Origin: an uncultured Sphingobacteriaceae bacterium
GTDB lineage: Bacteria; Bacteroidota; Bacteroidia; Sphingobacteriales; Sphingobacteriaceae
NCBI GenBank assembly: GCA_946480915.1
Contig: CAMLLO010000006.1
Coordinates: 116,408-180,407 of the forward strand
Direction of reading: 5' to 3'
DNA length: 64,000 nt
Part shown: piece by piece, positions 38,662-48,536 of the stretch
Layout: each line of letters begins with the position of its first letter
Numbering within the stretch: the first letter of the stretch is position 1
Made by a program: the position numbers and the translations under genes
The notes under the pieces: generated by a model
What the model saw: only the letters and a program-made list of their open reading frames with translations
The model's database searches: none
Told to the model about the DNA's origin: nothing

Positions 38662-39633
38662 TTATTTAAGGCCTATCGCTTTGAATATTTTGTTCTTCAT
38701 GCTTGCAGCCCTTATCGCTTCTTTAGCATCATCCCAATCTATCATTGATGAGTTCAGGTCATAATCTCCTCTTTGTTCAGGAGGAATCTCATCGGTTTCG
38801 ATGCGCTTTATCAAGGATGTTAAGGAAAGGTAAAAAGCTTCATTCCTATATGGCGGATGAATGGACCAGACCCCTTGATTCGTCCCGAGAAAATCTACCC
38901 GTATCAGGTTTTTCTGTCTCATAATCCAGGTAATAGTATCTTCAGGTAATTCAAAGACTGGTCTTTTTCGCAAAAGCGCTCGGATTGCTAGCGGAAGTGA
39001 AGCAACCTTTATTGGAATAGGGCAAATTTTCTCTATGAAAGACGGCTTGTGTATGAAAAAAATTCGGGAACTAATAGAGTCAAACTTTATCATCTTCAAC
39101 TTACTGTTGTCAACTGTACCTGTCTGCCTTGTTAGTTTGCCGTCTGCTCTGGGTGCGCCCGGAAGAGGACTGCAAGTGATAATTGTTTCGTCGCTGTTTA
39201 AAAGTTTGATAGCTTCTTTCACCCAGGAGTGACTGCGCCCGCCAAAAAAAATATCACAATCGATACTTAGGATATAATCGTGCTTTGTGTGATATAGACC
39301 AAAAAAATATGAATAATAAGGCCCATAACGGTGAGTTTTGGCTGGTACAGATTTGCCATTAAAAAAAGCATTGGAAATAATCTTTTTAGCGGCTGGAGAG
39401 TAGTCAACGTCGATCATTTCCAGCTTGGGATAGCTTTTCCTTAAGTCTTTTATTAAAGACCTTACTCTTGCAATATCTGCCTGATCATTTTCAGTATTAT
39501 ATCCATGAAGATCGAAGACTAATAGAATTTGGTCTACCATATCGTTCCAAAACCGGAGCTGATGAGGTAACATAGACCCTAATAATCTTAGGTCTCTGGG
39601 TGATATGCTTATCTTTAAAGTCGTGTTATACAC
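38662..39633 (-). CDS. Glycosyltransferase-like protein, 'ISPxD' family
   Basis: 323 residues, same length and plan as the protein at 28402-29373: opening ISISPRDL, QILLVFDLHGYN, DXD-like YILSIDCDIFFGG, then SHSWVKEAIKLL, TCSPLPGAPR and a C-terminal WSIHPPYR...PPEQRGDY block. Likely a GT-A-type transferase with no named family that I recognise. Six bp upstream of the GT4 gene in the same operon. Confidence 0.7.
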   Translation of the reverse strand: MYNTTLKISISPRDLRLLGSMLPHQLRFWNDMVDQILLVFDLHGYNTENDQADIARVRSLIKDLRKSYPKLEMIDVDYSPAAKKIISNAFFNGKSVPAKTHRYGPYYSYFFGLYHTKHDYILSIDCDIFFGGRSHSWVKEAIKLLNSDETIITCSPLPGAPRADGKLTRQTGTVDNSKLKMIKFDSISSRIFFIHKPSFIEKICPIPIKVASLPLAIRALLRKRPVFELPEDTITWIMRQKNLIRVDFLGTNQGVWSIHPPYRNEAFYLSLTSLIKRIETDEIPPEQRGDYDLNSSMIDWDDAKEAIRAASMKNKIFKAIGLK

Positions 39634-39641
39634 CCTAATAT

Positions 39642-40880
39642 TTATTTCAATAGGTTGTTAATTAGGGAAATTAGCTTCTCGCTTTCATTCTCCCAATTTA
39701 AGACTGTCTGCGCAGACCTGTAACTAGAAGCTTTGGCATTATTTAGCTCTTTTCTGTTACTTAGGTAATAGCCAACAGCTTCTGCCAAAGAATTTGGATC
39801 TTTTTTTCCATATTGTATCCCACAGTTAGCGAAACCCTTCATTAGGTTTTCTTGTGCCGGTGTGTCACTATAAAGAATTGCTAATCCGGAAGCGAAATAC
39901 GTAAAAAGTTTGTTGCTTAAAGCGAGATTATTGTTAGTCCCAAAACCAGTTTCAGAAGCCATGCCAATATCAAAATTTGCGCAAAACGAGAAAAGCTGCC
40001 CTGGAGGGAGGGGGGGGTGGTAATTTAGCTGATGAGGCTTTAGCCCATGTTCTTCAGCCATAGCATTGAATGTTTTGATATTACTTTCCCGGGGATTTGC
40101 TAGGAGATGTAGCTCTACAAGGGGATTATTTACTATGCCAATCGCAGTGATGATCTCTGCAATCCCTCTATTATGTCCTAAGGTTTGCGAAAACCAAATC
40201 AATTTTAATGGTGAACCCTCCAAAGAGGGCTTAACATTAATGTTTTGCACCTTTGGAAAAACGTTCAAGATGGTGTTAAACTCTAATTGAGGAAAGATCT
40301 TAATGTATTCTTTTGTTATCAATGGACTGCTTGTGGTTAAGTAGTCGGCGCGGGGGAAATACTTTTCTTCTAAAAAGGTTTTGCAAAGTACATCTGGATG
40401 ATTGGGGTCGTCACTATATTCACGACGGTGAAAATCTTCAGCATCAAATCCACATTTAACACCTAAATATTTGGCGGCATTTATCGCCGGAGCAAGACCT
40501 CCGGGATTATGCCCGATATATAGGTCAGCCCTTTGTTTTATTGCTTCCCGATAGAGTAAATTGCCGCACCTGCCCATAGACAGTTCTGCAATTCCTCCCT
40601 TGAGCGTCAATTTTTCCCTCAGCTTCCTTCCAATTTTATGAATCAGACGGGTAACTAAGTAAGTAGCCTTATTTTTGTCGGGACTTCCACCGACCTCAAT
40701 ATATTTCCACTTTTTTGTTCCCAGGAGAGTTTTGTCAGTAACAGACGCCCAAGCGTGCCAATGTTGTCCTATAACAATCACTTCATGCCCTTCATGCGCC
40801 AGTGCGTCCGCTTCTTTCACCATTCGCGGATTCAAGGAAGGCTGACTGGATGTAACCAAAACAATGCGTTTGCGTTTCAC
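39642..40880 (-). CDS. Family 4-like glycosyltransferase
   Basis: 412 residues. N-terminal VLVTSSQPSLNPRMVKEADAL, then DLYIGHNPGGLAPAINAAK; donor half LIWFSQTLGHNRGIAEII and SNKLFTYFASGLAILYSDT. This looks like the GT4 branch that lacks a strong E-x7-E motif. GTG start: TAGTG fuses it with the stop of the previous gene (1-bp overlap), indicating coupling. Confidence 0.8.
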   Translation of the reverse strand: MKRKRIVLVTSSQPSLNPRMVKEADALAHEGHEVIVIGQHWHAWASVTDKTLLGTKKWKYIEVGGSPDKNKATYLVTRLIHKIGRKLREKLTLKGGIAELSMGRCGNLLYREAIKQRADLYIGHNPGGLAPAINAAKYLGVKCGFDAEDFHRREYSDDPNHPDVLCKTFLEEKYFPRADYLTTSSPLITKEYIKIFPQLEFNTILNVFPKVQNINVKPSLEGSPLKLIWFSQTLGHNRGIAEIITAIGIVNNPLVELHLLANPRESNIKTFNAMAEEHGLKPHQLNYHPPLPPGQLFSFCANFDIGMASETGFGTNNNLALSNKLFTYFASGLAILYSDTPAQENLMKGFANCGIQYGKKDPNSLAEAVGYYLSNRKELNNAKASSYRSAQTVLNWENESEKLISLINNLLK

Positions 40881-41899
40881 TATTCGCGCTGTTTAAATAA
40901 ATTTAAATAATGTTTAGCTATCACACTAACGTCAAATCTTTTCGCAGCATATTGACGACAATTAGCGCGATCGATTAGTGGGATTTTTTCGATTTTGGTT
41001 ATAAGCTCCTGAATGGTTGCACCCGAGTAACCATTTATCCCATCCTCAACAACTTCTGGAACCGAACCCCTTTTATAGGCGATAACCGGAGTACCGCAGG
41101 CCATTGCTTCAACCATCACCATCCCAAAGGGCTCATCCCATTCTATCGGAAATAATAATGCTTTAGATCGCCCTAAGTACTCGTTCTTCTGATTATCATT
41201 TAGAGGGCCTAAGTAGATAATTTGTTCATTATCTACATACGGTTCTATTTGATCTCTATAATAGGTCATGTGCTCTGCTGCTATGTTGCCACCTATCCAC
41301 AACTTGTTACCCGTCTTTATAGCAAGTTCAACTGCTGTATGTACTCCTTTTATCTGCTCAATGCGGCCAAGAAACATCAATGGTGCTTCAACGCCTACGC
41401 TGCTTTTCAAATTGTATTTTGAGAAATCAATTGCGTTGTATACAGTTTGCCAATTACCAGCTACATTTCCTGTTGATACACAATAATTACTACAAGCCGT
41501 AAAAATGAGATTTTTATTGGGCAGTGTACAAATTTTCCTTATCGCTGATCCGGTTACATCCCGACCATAGGTCATGATTTTTTTTACCGGATGGCTTAGA
41601 ATTGGCAACAAATATAAGAGTCTCCCGAAGTTATGAATCAAGTCGAATTTATGTTTATTCCGGTATATATAAAACCATGCTTCGAAGAGTTCAGTTGCTT
41701 TTCTCAAGGCAGAGCGATTTAGATTATTTAAACCGAAATGCTTTACTCGTTGAGAGACAGAACCTGGACCGGCAAGTAACGTAACTTCATGTCCCATCTT
41801 TTTGTACTCATCAACAAACATAGCCACCAAGCGTTCGTGCCCGCCATAGAAAGGAGGTGGAACAGGGATTCCTGGGTCCATAATCAATAAAATCCGCAT
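40880..41899 (-). CDS. Family 4 glycosyltransferase
   Basis: 339 residues, compact GT-B enzyme. YGGHERLVAMFVDEYKKMGHEV contains the usual GGxE acceptor-side motif; LMFLGRIEQIKGVHTAVE begins the donor half; the E-x7-E site is EPFGMVMVEAMACGTPVIAY, followed by GSVPEVVEDGINGY. Start overlaps the preceding stop (TGATG). Confidence 0.87.
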   Translation of the reverse strand: MRILLIMDPGIPVPPPFYGGHERLVAMFVDEYKKMGHEVTLLAGPGSVSQRVKHFGLNNLNRSALRKATELFEAWFYIYRNKHKFDLIHNFGRLLYLLPILSHPVKKIMTYGRDVTGSAIRKICTLPNKNLIFTACSNYCVSTGNVAGNWQTVYNAIDFSKYNLKSSVGVEAPLMFLGRIEQIKGVHTAVELAIKTGNKLWIGGNIAAEHMTYYRDQIEPYVDNEQIIYLGPLNDNQKNEYLGRSKALLFPIEWDEPFGMVMVEAMACGTPVIAYKRGSVPEVVEDGINGYSGATIQELITKIEKIPLIDRANCRQYAAKRFDVSVIAKHYLNLFKQRE

Positions 41900-42900
41900 C
41901 AGTCTGGCTTGTTCTGTTTTATTATTGAATCTACAATAGAAAGATATTCCTTGGCACGATCTGCTAATTTAAAGTTGGCTAAGATATAATTCCTTGGGGT
42001 GTAAAAGCCTTTGTTGACATTGGTCCAGAAGTTTTCAAATGACCACTCAAAATCTTTCGAACCTCTAAACTTTTCTCCGCATTGAATATCCCAGTAAGGA
42101 ACCGAACTCACCGGTTCAAACTTTACCAAGCTTGGAAAAAAGTCGGGGTCCTGCCAGAAACCACCTCTGTCCCATGCTAGAATTGGAATATCGCAAGATA
42201 ATGTTTGCAAATAGGCAAAACCTTGAGTTTCGTGTTCGCACAAGAAAATCATTGCATCCACTGTCGTCAACAGCTTCATAAAATCCTCCTCTTTATACTC
42301 TCCGTACTTTATATATTCCAAACCAATGTCTCTGGCTTGAAGCGAATGAGTAATCAAGGATATTAGTTCTTCCTCGTAATGCTTTCGTTCCCAACGGATT
42401 TTGTCATATACAAGAATCTTGTTATGCCTCTTACTGTCAGAAGATGGTTTCCATATCTCCGATTCTATGCCACTTGGCCAAACGGAAATTGGTACCTGAA
42501 CAGGAAGATCTCTTTCGTACATCTGTTTAAACCACTCACAAGAAATTATCAGGTGCCTAATATTCGGCTTTGACCCCCAAAAAAGTTCATCAGATGGATG
42601 AGAGGATATGCCAGGCCCATAGATTATTTTGGTATACGAGGGTATTTTTTCAATAACATGTGGTTTGCCAATTACGAGTGCCCATTCTTCTTTATGGGTT
42701 TTTAATTTCTTGTAATTGTTTATTTCATATTGAACATTAAGCTCGTCCAATCCCTTGATCAGATTCAAAAACCATTTCTGAACGCCGCCAACAGGTGCTT
42801 TTCCTCTTAGTAATTTACGAACAATCCTCCTCGGGTATCGATCATATTTTATCCATCGATCAGGATCAGGCTCTTCATAAAATATATTAATCTTTCTCAC
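41899..42900 (-). CDS. Glycosyltransferase-like protein (GT-B type)
   Basis: 333 residues. No named family recognised. The N-terminus has a GGVQKWFLNLIKGL block like GT4 acceptor domains; the C-terminal half KILVYDKIRWERKHYEE and MIFLCEHETQGFAYLQTLSCDIPILAWDRGG fits a degenerate donor site with a Glu in the position of the first catalytic acid. Likely a sugar transferase of the locus. Confidence 0.7.
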   Translation of the reverse strand: MRKINIFYEEPDPDRWIKYDRYPRRIVRKLLRGKAPVGGVQKWFLNLIKGLDELNVQYEINNYKKLKTHKEEWALVIGKPHVIEKIPSYTKIIYGPGISSHPSDELFWGSKPNIRHLIISCEWFKQMYERDLPVQVPISVWPSGIESEIWKPSSDSKRHNKILVYDKIRWERKHYEEELISLITHSLQARDIGLEYIKYGEYKEEDFMKLLTTVDAMIFLCEHETQGFAYLQTLSCDIPILAWDRGGFWQDPDFFPSLVKFEPVSSVPYWDIQCGEKFRGSKDFEWSFENFWTNVNKGFYTPRNYILANFKLADRAKEYLSIVDSIIKQNKPD

Positions 42901-42909
42901 TTTCTTTAG

Positions 42910-43890
42910 TTAAACACGATTAGACGTTTTTACCGCTCTTACACCTAAGATCTTATGTGCCAACGGTCTCAAAACCGACTTCAATTGAAACTTCATTCTT
43001 TCGAGTATGGCTACAGGGTAATCGAAAAAAAGCGAAACCACCAGGTTGGCCGGTGTTTTCATCCACTGGTTTAAAACTACCAATTTTAGTCTCATTGCGT
43101 CCGAATTATATTCGTAGTTTTCAGTAAACCTGTTGTTATAATGTATAATTACCGGATAAGACACAGTCAATTTTGAATATTCGGGAGATGGAATTGAGTC
43201 ATCGTTCCAAAGGTGGGCCGCTCCCGATAAAACGTTTTTGCGATTATAATTGAAAAACATTCGGTCCGCTTTCACCGTACCCTTATCAGGTACGGGCTGA
43301 AATTCAAATTTCGACATTGCAATCGCTATCAACGGTTCCTCATTTTCTTTTCCTCGCAGTCTCGTCAATCCTAAGTCATCATATTGCCCTAGTAGAGTTT
43401 TTATATAGTTAAAGAATTCACCTAATTTTTCAGACTTCTCAAAATAATAGATCGAACCGCAGAATATAGGGTAGTAAGACAATTGTAGTCTTTCCAATAA
43501 ATAGGAAACGTTTTTGCAAAAACCCACATCTAGCCCCTCGGTTATTGTATGCCCAATTACCGAAACGGGTTTCCCTTTGAATACTTGAAATATTGGATTT
43601 AAGTCTCCGTAAATCAGGCAGTCTGCATCAATAAAGAGATTTTGTCCTTCGCTTAGAAATCGATCTAGAATTAACTTCGACGAGAAGCCGTCACCGATTG
43701 ATTTCGCAGGCAATGAAAAGACCTTGATTTGCTCTTTTAGTTGAGCGGGAACGGGAGCGCTTAAATCGGTAATTAAAACGAACTCGATATCTGTATTCTT
43801 ATTCCAAAAAAGAAACGACATTGCTAAATTGCAGGCATACTTTAAGTACACATCTTTTCCCGCAGCTATAGTAAATACCGTTTTTTTCAT
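42910..43890 (-). CDS. Glycosyltransferase, GT8-like
   Basis: 326 residues. GT-A fold: TVFTIAAGKDVYLKYACNLA at the start, then LFIDADCLIYGDLNPIF carrying a DXD metal motif, as in GT8 enzymes. The middle has PVIIHYNNRFTENYEY. Overlaps the upstream gene by 4 bp (ATGA), so coupled. Confidence 0.72.
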   Translation of the reverse strand: MKKTVFTIAAGKDVYLKYACNLAMSFLFWNKNTDIEFVLITDLSAPVPAQLKEQIKVFSLPAKSIGDGFSSKLILDRFLSEGQNLFIDADCLIYGDLNPIFQVFKGKPVSVIGHTITEGLDVGFCKNVSYLLERLQLSYYPIFCGSIYYFEKSEKLGEFFNYIKTLLGQYDDLGLTRLRGKENEEPLIAIAMSKFEFQPVPDKGTVKADRMFFNYNRKNVLSGAAHLWNDDSIPSPEYSKLTVSYPVIIHYNNRFTENYEYNSDAMRLKLVVLNQWMKTPANLVVSLFFDYPVAILERMKFQLKSVLRPLAHKILGVRAVKTSNRV

Positions 43891-44744
43891 TTTCGCAAAG
43901 CTCGCATATTAAATAGGCAATCCCTCCAAAACAGGTGTCTTACATTGCTGGTGTAATGTCTCGCTATAACATCTTTCACTTGCATCGGCATTATGTTTTG
44001 CCTGTCTTCATTAAAGTTCTTAATAACGTCTTTGTTCCACAATACTCCCATGGAATAGCTTGCGATATGTGCGAAGATGGTTTGTTCGGTGAAAAAATCG
44101 TAATGAGGATGGACTGACATTAAAGTTTGCTCTATTCCGAACTTTTCGTAAATTTTTTCTCCTGAAACGTATAGTAGGCCAGCATTAAAGTTCTTGACTA
44201 TAGTGCGTTCATTATAACAGTTTAACACCAGTTGATGATAAGCAGTAATCCAATCTTCTGATCCTCCGCAGCAAATCCCACTCTCAGGCTTTGGTAAAAA
44301 TCTAGTAAAATCGTTGAAGAACAGAATATCACTATCAATCCATAAGACGGGACCTTTTTCTGCATGGTGTAATATTAAAGCCAGCTTTTTTCCAAAAGCT
44401 TGGTTATTCGCATATTCTATTAAACCGGGCCGGATCTTGTTCCCGTGATAATTTATACTTTCTTCCCATGATTGTAAGATCAGTTCGCCTTTCCAAAACT
44501 TCAGTTCTTTGGCTATTTCGCTAGTGCTGATTGTTCCATCAGTACTTATAATTAGCTTCGGGAGTCGTTCCCATGCCTTACCAATTGACCATACACTGTA
44601 GCGTAAAAGCTCTATATAGTTTTTCCCAGTCATCATCAGAACAGTAACGTCTGAGCTGCTTTTTTGAGGGAGATGTAAGCGGCGGTATCGTAGAAGACTC
44701 TTATATAGAAGTGGTAGTCGGAAGGCTAGGGAATTTTTAATCAT
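43887..44744 (-). CDS. Nucleotide-diphospho-sugar transferase-like protein
   Basis: 285 residues, GT-A type. DVTVLMMTGKNYIELLRYSV leads into the sugar-nucleotide region; the DXD site is VLWIDSDILFFNDF, with FNAGLLYVSGE later, the pattern of GT8/GT24-like transferases. No precise substrate. Confidence 0.7.
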   Translation of the reverse strand: MIKNSLAFRLPLLYKSLLRYRRLHLPQKSSSDVTVLMMTGKNYIELLRYSVWSIGKAWERLPKLIISTDGTISTSEIAKELKFWKGELILQSWEESINYHGNKIRPGLIEYANNQAFGKKLALILHHAEKGPVLWIDSDILFFNDFTRFLPKPESGICCGGSEDWITAYHQLVLNCYNERTIVKNFNAGLLYVSGEKIYEKFGIEQTLMSVHPHYDFFTEQTIFAHIASYSMGVLWNKDVIKNFNEDRQNIMPMQVKDVIARHYTSNVRHLFWRDCLFNMRALRK

Positions 44745-44757
44745 AGCAGAGGTTGCA

Positions 44758-45735
44758 TTAGCTTCTTATGATGCTCTGAATTCTTCTAGCTGCTTTCCAT
44801 CCAAATATATCGGCAACATTGTTTACGAATCTGCCGCCCAGACCTACTTTATATTCAAACTTTGGAAGTTCGTTCAGCTCTTTCTCGACTATACGTTGCA
44901 AATCCATGTAAAATGGATAGCACCGTACCTCGAGCTCCTTCAACTGTTTGAATATGGCCATTTTAGCATTTACCGAATCAGACTTGCTAAATAAGTGCTC
45001 TTTTTTTAACAGAATGGAATCTAGCGCGCTTTTCATCGCGCTATGACTTTTTTTTGCGGATAAGCTCGAACTATTCAAATATTTCCGGTAATAATTTTTG
45101 CCCCCGGTTTTTATTATGCCTTTACTATTTAATAACAATCTACCGAAGAATTCCCCATCGTCATCAAGTGACAAATATTCTTTCCAATTGCCATGTCTTA
45201 TAATCAGTGACCTTGGAACTAGCCATGCATTCGTTTGAATCATTGATGCTTCGAAATTGTATCCCCCCCAAAGCCTGATTGTGAAATCGACGACGTCATC
45301 AGTAGTGTAGATAAATTTCTCTTCGTAAGTTGAGGGCTCTAGTGCAAAAGGATCTTCCTTCTCATTGAAGTGAATGGTGCTGCAAACACCCAATTTATCA
45401 GTTGTGCAGCGTAACGCATCAACTTGTTTTTCGATTTTGTCAGGGGATAAGAAATCGTCCGCGTCTAAAAATTGTAAGTATTCCCCTTTTGCGTGTTGGA
45501 TGCCAAGATTACGGGCGGCACTAGCTCCTCTGTTTTTCTGGTACAATATCTTTACTCCTCGGTCCGCATAGAGGTTTATGATTTTAACGGAATTGTCAGT
45601 TGATCCATCATCAATCACTAAAATCTCAATGTTGCCATAAGATTGCAGAAGACAGCAACTGATTGAAGCGTCTAAATATCTTCCAGCATTAAAAACCGGT
45701 ATAATTATCGAAATCAAGGGATTTTGAGAGAGCAT
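44758..45735 (-). CDS. Family 2 glycosyltransferase
   Basis: 325 residues. Classic GT2 domain in the first ~200 residues: ISIIIPVFNAGRYLDASISC, VIDDGSTDNSVKI, AARNLGIQHAKGEYLQFLDADDFL (DXD). The C-terminal part is helical. Adjacent to two more GT2 genes. Confidence 0.9.
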   Translation of the reverse strand: MLSQNPLISIIIPVFNAGRYLDASISCCLLQSYGNIEILVIDDGSTDNSVKIINLYADRGVKILYQKNRGASAARNLGIQHAKGEYLQFLDADDFLSPDKIEKQVDALRCTTDKLGVCSTIHFNEKEDPFALEPSTYEEKFIYTTDDVVDFTIRLWGGYNFEASMIQTNAWLVPRSLIIRHGNWKEYLSLDDDGEFFGRLLLNSKGIIKTGGKNYYRKYLNSSSLSAKKSHSAMKSALDSILLKKEHLFSKSDSVNAKMAIFKQLKELEVRCYPFYMDLQRIVEKELNELPKFEYKVGLGGRFVNNVADIFGWKAARRIQSIIRS

Positions 45736-45741
45736 TTAAGT

Positions 45742-46686
45742 CTAGGCCTTTTTTCTTATATGCGGCTTAAAACGCCTAATCATCATTTCACGAAAGCGTA
45801 TGGCACCGTAAGGATGAAAGAACTTCAAGACGTCGAATAGAGTTTTGAATTTTATCCTATTGTAGGGTATTTTTTCCAACAAACACAAACATCTTTTAAC
45901 ATAGTCCCAATCCTGATGTACGCTTAAAGCTGAAATGCAATTCCAAACTTGCCTACCAAGCTCTTCCGGATATAAATTAGCGTATTCTTCAGTTGTTTGT
46001 TTTAAAACATGATAATTTGCTTGGGCACACTTTAATGCATTCGATGAAGACATGCTTTGTTGATATCTGTAATTAATGCATGTAACCGTTTCAAGGTAAT
46101 CGAACTTTAGCCCCTTCTTTGCAAGCCGTTGATGAAATGCATTATCTTCATTATAGAGAACACTTGGGTTCGTATCGAATCCTCCAGCATATAAAAAGGA
46201 ATCTTTTTTATATATTCCAAAGTTTACAATTTTGTTATTGATTGAATAGCGTAAGGGATCTTTTTGTAGATCAGCTTTGTTATGGTTGGCTGAACCTAAT
46301 ACTTCTTTTGATTGAAAGTCGACGTAATTAAAATTCAGTAAAAGAAGATCGTGAAGGTTACCTGCTTCTCTAATCCATTTGTGTGCAAGCTGTGTAAAGT
46401 TGTCTAAGATGTCGTCATCGGCATCATGGAAATGTAGCCACTTGCAGGTACTAACCTCTGCCAACTTGTTCTTGCCATATGAACAACCCCGGTTTACATC
46501 CCCTCTAATTACAATTGCTCCTCCCGATTCGGCAACTCGATGAGTATCGTCGTTGCTACAGTCATCATATACCAGAATCTCATCAAATGGGATCTTTTGC
46601 TTTTCTATGGATGAAAATAGTTTCGGCAGGAACTTAGCTGCATTATATGCTGGGATGCAGATAGCCAAACTATTAGAATTTGCCAT
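45742..46686 (-). CDS. Family 2 glycosyltransferase
   Basis: 314 residues. LAICIPAYNAAKFLPKLFSSI, VYDDCSNDDTHRVAES and WLHFHDADDDIL define a GT2 domain with a DXD motif; LYNEDNAFHQRLAKKG is the usual acceptor-side EDxxxxxR-like block. Its start overlaps the upstream GT2 gene end by 14 bp. Confidence 0.9.
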   Translation of the reverse strand: MANSNSLAICIPAYNAAKFLPKLFSSIEKQKIPFDEILVYDDCSNDDTHRVAESGGAIVIRGDVNRGCSYGKNKLAEVSTCKWLHFHDADDDILDNFTQLAHKWIREAGNLHDLLLLNFNYVDFQSKEVLGSANHNKADLQKDPLRYSINNKIVNFGIYKKDSFLYAGGFDTNPSVLYNEDNAFHQRLAKKGLKFDYLETVTCINYRYQQSMSSSNALKCAQANYHVLKQTTEEYANLYPEELGRQVWNCISALSVHQDWDYVKRCLCLLEKIPYNRIKFKTLFDVLKFFHPYGAIRFREMMIRRFKPHIRKKA

Positions 46687-47614
46687 GGCTTAACAGGAGC
46701 TTATATAACTTTTGAAAATATTTATACTCGTAGATTAAGGCCTTTTTGCCAGTATTATGAGGCCCATGAACAGCCTCGATGTTGTGGTCGTCTTCTGCCC
46801 ATTTCTCCTTCCAAATATCGGAAGATGTTTTCGCATTTTTTTGAATTCTAAATGAACCAATTGGGAAAGGGATATGTTTTCTGCTTTTATTTTTAACCAA
46901 TCGCAGCCATAGTTCGCCATCAACATTGCAATTCATCTTCTCCCATATTGGTGTATGAATTGTTTTAGACCAAAAAGCTGAGTGTGATGCGATAAGCCCT
47001 CCGAAACGTAAATAGCGGTCTAGTACAAGATTCGCCCGCCAGTAAAATCGTTGAGTATTGCCCTCATTAACAGTAAAAGCGTCTCCATAGTAAAACTCTT
47101 TCCTAGTCTTGAAAATTTCCGATCCCAAATGGAACAAGGCAGATTTGTTGTAGAAATCATCGCTATTAAGCCAGCCGAAATAATCACCCGTAGCCAGGCT
47201 GAACCCCATATTGATGGCATGTCCCTGTCCTCGATCTTTTTTTGAATGCCAATAACTTAACCAGAAAGAATATTTCTCCAATATGTCTAAAGTGTTATCT
47301 GTACTCCCTCCGTCTATGACAATAAACTCTAAATTAGGGTAGTTTTGTAATAAAACTGAACGTATCGCTTCTTCTATGAAATTGGCTTGGTTGTAGGATG
47401 GCATCACGACAGAGATTTTCGGCCATAAAATGTCAGACCTATAAATATCTATTGAAAGTTCTTCATCCCATGGCCACCCCTTTTTTAAACACTTAGGTAA
47501 GTCATGCACTAAGCCATTTTTTGAGGGAATTACTTTCAAAGAGTCAATCTTCGCTTGCTGTTTTAACTGTTGATGGTATTCTTTTAAATCAGGAAGTGCT
47601 ATGTGTTTATTCAT
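46673..47614 (-). CDS. Family 2 glycosyltransferase
   Basis: 313 residues from ATG 47614 (MNKHIALPDLKEY); the frame is open to 47671, but those codons overlap the end of the methyltransferase gene. About 60 N-terminal residues precede the GT2 domain, which has ISVVMPSYNQANFIEEAIRS, VIDGGSTDNTLDIL, the KKDRGQGHAINMGFSLA segment and WLNSDDFYNKSAL as the DXD region. Similar in core to the plus-strand GT2 at 62125. Confidence 0.9.
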   Translation of the reverse strand: MNKHIALPDLKEYHQQLKQQAKIDSLKVIPSKNGLVHDLPKCLKKGWPWDEELSIDIYRSDILWPKISVVMPSYNQANFIEEAIRSVLLQNYPNLEFIVIDGGSTDNTLDILEKYSFWLSYWHSKKDRGQGHAINMGFSLATGDYFGWLNSDDFYNKSALFHLGSEIFKTRKEFYYGDAFTVNEGNTQRFYWRANLVLDRYLRFGGLIASHSAFWSKTIHTPIWEKMNCNVDGELWLRLVKNKSRKHIPFPIGSFRIQKNAKTSSDIWKEKWAEDDHNIEAVHGPHNTGKKALIYEYKYFQKLYKLLLSHGKF

Positions 47615-48530
47615 CAGTGCCCTTTTTGAGTTTCTTTTTTGTGAGGATGACGAAAGCATGGTCTCTAGCAAAAGTTAGGGTTAACGGACTTGTAAATCGC
47701 CCGAAATATTTTGTTAATGTACTTGGTAAATTCCATCGTCTATTGTTATTGTTAGGGCATAAAAAAGTCCAGACGAAGCTCCAGATGATCTCCTTAAGCG
47801 CTGTTTGCACGGAAGAGTCGAAATGCCTGACTGCTGAGTATTGAAGCGTTGTACAATTTGAATAAAGCTTTTCCAAATATTTTTTATTCAAAAACACTAG
47901 ATGTGAATCAATATGAAAGTACCAGTAGGTCGGACCGATTAAGTTCATTACCCTGCTATCGGTTCTTCCACTTACAATTATAAGTCGACCTTCATCTGCC
48001 AACATTTCGATAAGCCTGTTTAAATATCCCGTTGGATCTGTTAAGTGTTCAAAAACATCAACAATGGTTATTATATTGAAAAAATTTGCATATTCATTGA
48101 CAAGTTTCTCTGTTAATTCTTCTCCAATAATATTTATATTATAATCTGACCTCGCAATTTGTGATGCCTCTTTAGACGGCTCAATTCCAAATAAATTATG
48201 ATTTTGATGTATGGAAAGGAGTTTTCCGGTAAAGCAGCCTACATCCAAAATATTCGCAGGGCATTTAGTCTCCGTCAAGATCTTGTCGATCTTTTTTTCG
48301 TGAGGATACCTGTTTTCGTTTACCCAAGGGCTATTATTCGTTTTTACTTTTTTATAATAGTCGATAAGTTCGCTTGGTTTGGGCATTGGACTTTTGTACC
48401 ACAAATGACAATCAAGGCACTCAAGTAAATCATAACCTTCAGTAAAAGGAGGTTCCTGGCAGCCGGTATAAACCGTATTAACTGATTTCCTTTTATTATT
48501 TATGGACTTACAAGAAGGGCAATGGGTCAT
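47607..48530 (-). CDS. Class I SAM methyltransferase with Cys-rich N-terminus
   Basis: 307 residues. An N-terminal zinc-ribbon-like part (CPSCKS ... CLDCHLW) precedes the Rossmann domain with motif I ILDVGCFTGKLLS and VFEHLTDPTGYL; LADEGRLIIVSGRTDS follows. This layout matches C-methyltransferase-like proteins of deoxysugar and polysaccharide clusters, though the third Rossmann acid is less clear. Acceptor unknown. Confidence 0.78.
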   Translation of the reverse strand: MTHCPSCKSINNKRKSVNTVYTGCQEPPFTEGYDLLECLDCHLWYKSPMPKPSELIDYYKKVKTNNSPWVNENRYPHEKKIDKILTETKCPANILDVGCFTGKLLSIHQNHNLFGIEPSKEASQIARSDYNINIIGEELTEKLVNEYANFFNIITIVDVFEHLTDPTGYLNRLIEMLADEGRLIIVSGRTDSRVMNLIGPTYWYFHIDSHLVFLNKKYLEKLYSNCTTLQYSAVRHFDSSVQTALKEIIWSFVWTFLCPNNNNRRWNLPSTLTKYFGRFTSPLTLTFARDHAFVILTKKKLKKGTDE

Positions 48531-48536
48531 AGTTAA

